Assembly: GCA_051888775.1 (NCBI GenBank)
Contig: JBJFCE010000074.1
Location: forward strand, 1-39,003
Length of the DNA: 39,003 nt
DNA from: JBJFCE01 sp051888775
GTDB taxonomy: Bacteria > Bacillota > Clostridia > Lachnospirales > Lachnospiraceae
Direction: 5' to 3'
This document shows, in pieces, positions 34,602 to 39,003 of the stretch (position 1 is the stretch's first letter; each line of letters starts with the position of its first letter). The notes below the pieces were generated by a model, which did no database searches, was not told the DNA's origin, and saw nothing but the letters and a program-made list of their open reading frames with translations. The position numbers and the translations under genes are program-made.

Positions 34602-36236
34602 CTATCGACTTGCATTTACATATTCAATCAGTTGCAAATATCCTGCTGCAACCAGTGTTTCATGAAGTTCTTCCAATTTCTGCGATGTTTCATCCCCATA
34701 ATATCCCCAGAACACTATCCAGTTCTCTTCAAAAATAGCTTTACATGCTTCATAGATCTGATCCATCTCTGAAAAATCACAGGGCACCTCCATAGATGCT
34801 GCATACATAACATTCGCATTCAGCTCCGAAATTTCTGCACCGTACTTTTCTTCGCATTCTTCACTCATAAAACTGCGGTCATACTCAAATCCTAGACCTA
34901 CCGGAAATGTTGTCACCGACGAATCATAGATCAGGGTTCCATCCTGCCACATATAATGATAATTCTCAATCCCGTTATACAACAGACTCTTTAATTCATC
35001 ATCGGTTACCAATAATTTTGCAAACTGTATACTTGCCTCCGGATACTGTGTCTGACTATTGATTACCAGTATATGATTGTTTCTATTCTCATAAATATAG
35101 CCCTGCTCATCCGGAATATAATAATCAGTTTCTACATATCCATCCTCTGCCATGTTAATATCCTTTGCCCATGAAATGTAATGGATATAATCGATGCTCA
35201 GAAAACAATATTTATAATTGCCTGAACTCATCTCATCCTCAATCGGTGTATCGATCCAGTTCATTGCAGCAATCAGCGGCTCAGAATAAGTGAGATATCC
35301 CTTCTCCTTTAAGTAGCCAAGATATTCATAATATGCCATCAGTTCTTCTTCTTCCCATAAATCAACTGCTTCCCATGAATCTCCCTCATGGCGCACCGCA
35401 ATAATATCTCCATATGTCTCCAGTCCGATCTCAGACAATAATAATTTATCTCCGGAGACATTTCCAAGACAGACCGGAGTAATATGGTACTCTGATATCT
35501 TCGAAAAATATTCTTCCAAATTCTGAATTTTACTGTCGAATTCCTGCATATCTACCCCTAACAATTCTGCCAGCTGGGGATTGTAACAGTATACCCGCTT
35601 ATCAGCCACAACCGGATCCACCGGAATACCGTAAATCAACCCGTCATCATTTCTGAGCTGATTCCAGATCATCTCATCAAAATGCTTATATACAGGCTCC
35701 CCCTCCGATCCTGTAAGGTATTCCGTCAAATCCAATATCCGTCCTTCTTCCATGGCTGACTTATAATCTAAAGTCATATACAGATCAATAACGGTTCCTT
35801 CTTCCTGCTTTTGAGCAACTCCTTGATCTGCACTGACTCCATTAAAAAAATCTTCAGCGGACTGCAAAAGAAAGTGCACCTGAAAATCATATCCCTTTTC
35901 ATGCAGATAATGATTACAAGCATCCTCTATCTCCGGAATTTCACTGTCCTCTGAAGATTCCATGACTGCCACATACACATAAATTATCGGGCTTTCCTCC
36001 CACTCGGAAGCATCATAGTCCGGCTGCCATGTTTGTTCCACCACACCACTCTGTGTCAGAAAATCACTATGTAACACAATTTCTTCTTCCTGATGATCCT
36101 CATCCGTTTTCCCGCTCACAGAGCTTTCATCTGCAGCATTCCCCATTTCCTGTGACCCATTGTTTTCTGTTGCACATGCTGCCAGCAACAGGAAAGACAA
36201 AATAGCTGCTCCTGCCTTTATACTTCTCCATTTCAT
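34602..36236 (-). CDS. Solute-binding-protein-like lipoprotein
   Basis: Lipoprotein of 544 residues with lipobox LLAAC (Cys21) after an N-terminal hydrophobic stretch. The mature part resembles family 1 extracellular solute-binding proteins: VIDLYMTLDYKSAMEEGRILDLTEYL followed by IYGIPVDPVVADKRVYCYNP. It lacks the MalF/MalG-type permeases these proteins usually work with; instead an ABC-2-like permease follows in the operon. AGGGGGG precedes ATG 36236; the reading from 36272 has no site. A dyad AAGTA-GCTG-TACTT lies about 80 bp upstream. Ligand unknown. Confidence 0.78.
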   Translation of the reverse strand: MKWRSIKAGAAILSFLLLAACATENNGSQEMGNAADESSVSGKTDEDHQEEEIVLHSDFLTQSGVVEQTWQPDYDASEWEESPIIYVYVAVMESSEDSEIPEIEDACNHYLHEKGYDFQVHFLLQSAEDFFNGVSADQGVAQKQEEGTVIDLYMTLDYKSAMEEGRILDLTEYLTGSEGEPVYKHFDEMIWNQLRNDDGLIYGIPVDPVVADKRVYCYNPQLAELLGVDMQEFDSKIQNLEEYFSKISEYHITPVCLGNVSGDKLLLSEIGLETYGDIIAVRHEGDSWEAVDLWEEEELMAYYEYLGYLKEKGYLTYSEPLIAAMNWIDTPIEDEMSSGNYKYCFLSIDYIHYISWAKDINMAEDGYVETDYYIPDEQGYIYENRNNHILVINSQTQYPEASIQFAKLLVTDDELKSLLYNGIENYHYMWQDGTLIYDSSVTTFPVGLGFEYDRSFMSEECEEKYGAEISELNANVMYAASMEVPCDFSEMDQIYEACKAIFEENWIVFWGYYGDETSQKLEELHETLVAAGYLQLIEYVNASR

Positions 36237-36316
36237 AGCAATTCCCCCCTGTTCTGCAAATACCTTTTTCATTCTTTCCCCCGATTTACTTTGAAAATGG
36301 GTACTTTAAAATATAT

Positions 36317-36331
36317 AAGTAGCTGTACTTT
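36317..36331 (-). promoter_or_regulatory. Candidate operator dyad before the lipoprotein gene
   Basis: AAGTA-GCTG-TACTT at 36317-36330 is a dyad. The same 15-mer, inverted, is found at 36826-36841 before the small secreted protein gene. Further AAAGTA copies lie 25 and 40 positions on along the minus strand, between this site and the gene. The repeated site suggests one regulator for both genes. Confidence 0.5.
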
Positions 36332-36351
36332 GATTTGATTTTTAAATGTTA

Positions 36352-36798
36352 TTAATATCTGAACAAGGTAAGATATACCGTTTTATCTTTAGTCACCGCC
36401 GAATGTACCTGTGCTGTATAGTAAATATTACTACTTGCCGTATACGTTACTGATGTACTGTTTGCATTCGCATTTCCCCCAGATCCATTCTGTGTACTCA
36501 CGTCATTCTGCGCATAAGATTTAGAGTTGATTGTAACGGTCGACCCATCACACGCTGTAACAGCCTGTACACTCGTTCCTCCGGTAATATAGCAATAGCA
36601 TGTAACAACATCCAACTTAGTCACAGAATAAGAATTCCCTTTATAAGTATCGCTTACACTTGCTCTGGTAGCCATCGTTTCAAAATCCGGAATCACAAAA
36701 TCTACAACTTCCTGTTGCGATTCCGCTGCCTGAACAGGCATTGCCCCACATAAAATCATAAAACTTAATAATATTATTGCGCTTATTTTTTTCTTCAT
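36352..36798 (-). CDS. Small secreted protein of unknown function
   Basis: Protein of 148 residues with a clear signal peptide (MKKK, hydrophobic core, likely cleavage after PVQA at residue 24). The mature part of about 124 residues is Ser/Thr/Asn-rich with three Cys (VVTCYCYITGG and AVTACDG), a low-complexity NGSGGNANANST segment and an aromatic tail, YLTLFRY. No family is recognised. GGAGGGG precedes the ATG. It has its own strong promoter and sits before the lipoprotein-permease-ATPase operon, so it may be a substrate, ligand or toxin-like peptide for that transporter; this is inference. Confidence 0.75.
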   Translation of the reverse strand: MKKKISAIILLSFMILCGAMPVQAAESQQEVVDFVIPDFETMATRASVSDTYKGNSYSVTKLDVVTCYCYITGGTSVQAVTACDGSTVTINSKSYAQNDVSTQNGSGGNANANSTSVTYTASSNIYYTAQVHSAVTKDKTVYLTLFRY

Positions 36799-36825
36799 AT
36801 ATTCCCCTCCATTTTGTAAAGAATA

Positions 36826-36841
36826 AAAGTACAGCTACTTT
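36826..36841 (-). promoter_or_regulatory. Candidate operator dyad before the secreted protein gene
   Basis: AAAGTA-CAGC-TACTTT is a 6-bp dyad with a 4-bp centre, about 28 bp upstream of the ATG at 36798. It matches the inverted copy at 36317-36331. It lies in the transcribed leader of the promoter at 36925-36953, so binding here would block elongation or translation, or mark a second promoter. Confidence 0.5.
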
Positions 36842-36867
36842 TTTAATAGAAAATTACTTTTTGCCCA

Positions 36868-36892
36868 AATAAACTATATGTTGTAGTTTATT
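36868..36892. promoter_or_regulatory. 9-bp dyad in the secreted-protein leader
   Basis: AATAAACTA (36868-36876) and TAGTTTATT (36884-36892) are perfect inverted repeats around TATGTTG. The site lies about 35 bp downstream of the promoter -10 on the minus strand. It could be an operator or a leader hairpin. Confidence 0.4.
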
Positions 36893-36924
36893 GCCATAAA
36901 AAAAATAGTGCTTATGATAATTAT

Positions 36925-36953
36925 ATAATAATACTATGAACTATATATGTCAA
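36925..36953 (-). promoter_or_regulatory. Strong promoter of the secreted protein gene
   Basis: On the minus strand a perfect TTGACA (36953-36948) and TATTAT (36930-36925) are separated by 17 bp. The start point near 36918 gives a leader of about 120 nt before the ATG at 36798. This is the best consensus promoter in the window. Confidence 0.7.
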
Positions 36954-36964
36954 TAACAATACAC

Positions 36965-36998
36965 GGGATTCAGAAGCGCCCCCTTTGCTTTGAATCCC
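36965..36998. terminator. Possible terminator after the vWA lipoprotein
   Basis: GGGATTCA (36965-36972) pairs with TGAATCCC (36991-36998), with an inner AAGC/GCTT. It lies about 90 bp after the stop at 37090. Neither side has a good U tract, so the call is weak. Confidence 0.35.
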
Positions 36999-37089
36999 TG
37001 TATCCAATTCCATTTATACCATCATTCTCCAGAAGCCCTTAAAATTCTCCAATATCATCCATGGAGCAAGAGGCGTCCCTTTTATTTAC

Positions 37090-38754
37090 CTACCAGTACA
37101 AAGTCTCGCTATCCAACCTCATCGCCTGTTCTACCAGTTCCTCAAATTCCGCCTTATAACTGTCCTCATCCACACACCGAAGTCCGTTCAGACACTCCAG
37201 AATATCCGAATAATTGGCACTTCCTTTATACTCACTGTCCCGTAACAGCATACCAAACTGTGCCACGCAGCTTGCAAACAACAGATCCTCGGACGGTCTT
37301 CTCTCCAGCTGTTCGGCACCGATCCGGTAATCCAACTGTCTGCTTTCCTCCTCATCCGGCTCTTTATAACGAATATGCAGCGTACTCCATTCCTGAGTGG
37401 CATAGCTCTTATCGCCCGGCACCAGTTTGATCTCATACAGCACCGTCACACTGTGTCCGGCACCGATTTCCCCGGCATCCTTGGTATCATCCGTAAAATC
37501 CTCATCTGCCAGTGCACGGTTTTCATAACCGATCAGACGGTATTCACTGACTACATCCGGATTAAATTCCATCTGAAGCTTGACATCCTTTGCAACCGTG
37601 ATCAGAGTTGCTCCCATTTCCTCTACCAGCACTTTGCGCGCCTCGTTCAGAGAATCAATATAAGCATAATTTCCGTTCCCTCTGTCTGCCAGTGTTTCCA
37701 TCTTATTATCCTTGATATTTCCTGTTCCGAAGCCGAGCACGGACAGATAAACTCCCGATTCCTTTTTCTGTGAGATCAGCCACTCCAGTTCTTCCTCAGA
37801 GGTCAATCCCACATTCAGATCTCCGTCCGTTGCCAGAATGACACGATTATTTCCGCCCTCTATAAAATATTCCTCTGCCAGCTCATATGCGGTTTCGATG
37901 CCGGCGCTTCCGTTTGTCGATCCGGATGCCTCCAGACTTTCCAGTGCATCTATAATTGTCTGCGTGTCATTTCCATGTGCACCCTGCAATACAATGCGGT
38001 CCTCCCCCGCATAAGTCACAATGGATACGCGGTCTTTCGCCGTCAGATTGGATGCCAGCATTGCAAAAGACTGCTGTAACAGCGGCAATTTATCCTCATC
38101 ATACATGGAACCTGATACATCGATCAGGAAGACCAGATTGGACGGTGCCGCTTCCGAAAAATCCACTGCCTCTGTCTGAAGTCCGACCATCATGACATAA
38201 TTGTCCTCATTCCATGGACATACCGCAATCTCCGTATTCACACCAAACGGTTCTTTGTCCTTTGGTCCGTTATAGTCATAATCAAAATAATTGATCATCT
38301 CCTCAATTCGCACGCTGTCTTTCGGAATCCATTCAAGCTCATAGCCGTCCAACAGCATTCTTCTGACATTGCTGTAGGAAGCCGTATCCACATCTGCGGA
38401 AAAAGTGGAAAACGGTTGTCCGGAAGCAGATAAAAATCCGTTCTCGGTAATCTCTCCGTATTCCTCCCCATAAGTCTGATAATCGCTCTCATAAGGGATC
38501 ATCATTTCGCAATCATCATAGGCATAATATCCGTCCATCTCCTCTGTTACAACCATCTCACTACTCGTATCCGCTTCCTGCCCCTGAGTCACCTCCTTCT
38601 GCTGTGCCGGACCATCCTGCGTCTGCACACCGTTTTGCTGATCCCGGCTGCTCTGTGTTCCAAACAGAGCATTTTCACCGGATTTCCCGCAGCCTGCCAG
38701 AAGTGTTGTTGCCATGATCAATGCCATCATCCTCATCACATTTCTTTTTTTCAT
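37090..38754 (-). CDS. von Willebrand factor A domain lipoprotein (YfbK-like)
   Basis: Surface lipoprotein of 554 residues. Lipobox LLAGC (Cys22) follows a short signal. A Gln/acid-rich linker runs to about residue 105. The region FSTFSADVDTASYSNVRRML is typical of the N-terminal domain found in YfbK-like proteins. The vWA domain starts near 207 with the MIDAS motif DVSGS (D212, S214, S216) and contains ATDGDLNVGL. The C-terminal part resembles the DUF3520 region of the same family and ends ETLYW. It probably binds a protein ligand through a divalent cation. GGGAGG precedes ATG 38754. It appears monocistronic, with a family A half element about 170 bp upstream. Confidence 0.88.
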   Translation of the reverse strand: MKKRNVMRMMALIMATTLLAGCGKSGENALFGTQSSRDQQNGVQTQDGPAQQKEVTQGQEADTSSEMVVTEEMDGYYAYDDCEMMIPYESDYQTYGEEYGEITENGFLSASGQPFSTFSADVDTASYSNVRRMLLDGYELEWIPKDSVRIEEMINYFDYDYNGPKDKEPFGVNTEIAVCPWNEDNYVMMVGLQTEAVDFSEAAPSNLVFLIDVSGSMYDEDKLPLLQQSFAMLASNLTAKDRVSIVTYAGEDRIVLQGAHGNDTQTIIDALESLEASGSTNGSAGIETAYELAEEYFIEGGNNRVILATDGDLNVGLTSEEELEWLISQKKESGVYLSVLGFGTGNIKDNKMETLADRGNGNYAYIDSLNEARKVLVEEMGATLITVAKDVKLQMEFNPDVVSEYRLIGYENRALADEDFTDDTKDAGEIGAGHSVTVLYEIKLVPGDKSYATQEWSTLHIRYKEPDEEESRQLDYRIGAEQLERRPSEDLLFASCVAQFGMLLRDSEYKGSANYSDILECLNGLRCVDEDSYKAEFEELVEQAMRLDSETLYW

Positions 38755-38924
38755 AATAAAATACCTCCCTATCTCTCTGACTGTCTTTTGCAACTCTTAA
38801 GTGCTTCTGACTAAGATACGATCGGAAGGTATTCTTTTTATGGATGATTTTGGAAAAAATTATAATATTTTTCTACTATATTTCTGCGTATTCTCCTTAT
38901 TCTTTTTCAGTTATTGGGCGATTG

Positions 38925-39003
38925 TGAAACTCTGTCCGTAAAGCGGAGCCGGTGCTGATCAACCTATCGGTGACCGGCACGCTTTCGCTACACCTCGTCC
39001 GTA
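38925..39003 (-). repeat. Family A hairpin element, left half (cut by window end)
   Basis: The stretch aligns with the left side of the 22490 copy: AACTCTGTCCGT, GCGGAGCCGGTGCT, TATCGGTGACCGGCACG, then CGCTTTCGCTACACCTCGTCCGTA, where the window stops. The window start resumes the core one base later than this end. The arm is not complementary to the arm at the window start, so these are separate copies. Confidence 0.75.

Noticed and set aside
36352..36798. Lactococcin 972-type bacteriocin
   Set aside because: A signal peptide and aromatic C-terminus are shared, but the mature protein lacks the expected size and motifs, and the permease is not the associated DUF1430-type protein.
1..39003. 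Hairpin elements as a CRISPR array or insertion sequence
   Set aside because: There are no regularly spaced short repeats, no cas genes, no transposase and no target-site duplications that I could see.

Overview
This 39 kb window looks like chromosome of a Lachnospiraceae-type member of the Clostridia. The evidence is moderate GC with AT-rich spacers, strong AGGAGG-type ribosome sites, a T-box leader, many clostridial-style lipoproteins, a DUF2225 protein, and an aspS-gatCAB operon alongside glnS. There is no rRNA, tRNA, CRISPR array, phage or transposase gene that I can recognise. Almost all genes are on the minus strand; the plus-strand exceptions are nfo (7309-8169), a small YtxH-like membrane protein (11953-12267) and an anchored protein (23461-24150).

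Layout. 1-391: half of a repeated hairpin element, a minus-strand promoter pointing out of the window, and a second hairpin element. 392-6449: a tight five-gene minus-strand unit read as GH13 amylase, ktrB, ktrA, GH20 hexosaminidase, ZIP metal transporter. 6450-7308: a non-coding block with two long hairpin elements and two perfect DnaA boxes, leading into nfo. 8164-13875: nuclease-helicase fusion, HPr-like protein lacking the active-site His, TetR regulator, small membrane protein, MocR regulator. 13872-18122: glnS, DUF2225 and DHH phosphoesterase. 18091-22453: GGDEF-EAL protein and guaB. 22731-24150: two membrane proteins. 24234-30195: T-box, aspS, gatC, gatA, gatB. 30276-36798: an AT-rich secretion/transport cassette (small secreted protein, two lipoproteins, an unusually large ABC permease, an ATPase) with a dyad repeated before two of its genes. 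37090-38754: a von Willebrand A lipoprotein.

The most striking content is non-coding. At least nine large hairpin elements of about 110-210 nt sit between genes. They consist of near-perfect 38-65 bp arms around a core. Family A occurs five times (two copies cut by the window ends); three complete copies show compensatory changes in several helices around invariant single-stranded positions, which is the signature of a conserved structured RNA. Family B occurs twice with a 24-nt loop 22/24 identical and otherwise unrelated arms. Families C and D occur once each. Both window ends lie inside the family A core at almost the same point, as expected if the sequence is a contig broken by this repeat. 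I cannot assign these elements to a known RNA family from the sequence alone.

Functional links. aspS-gatCAB behind a T-box with a candidate Asn (AAC) specifier, plus a separate glnS, suggests that this GatCAB makes Asn-tRNA(Asn). The GGDEF-EAL protein overlaps the gene for a DHH-DHHA1 phosphoesterase, which could finish degradation of the pGpG that EAL domains release.
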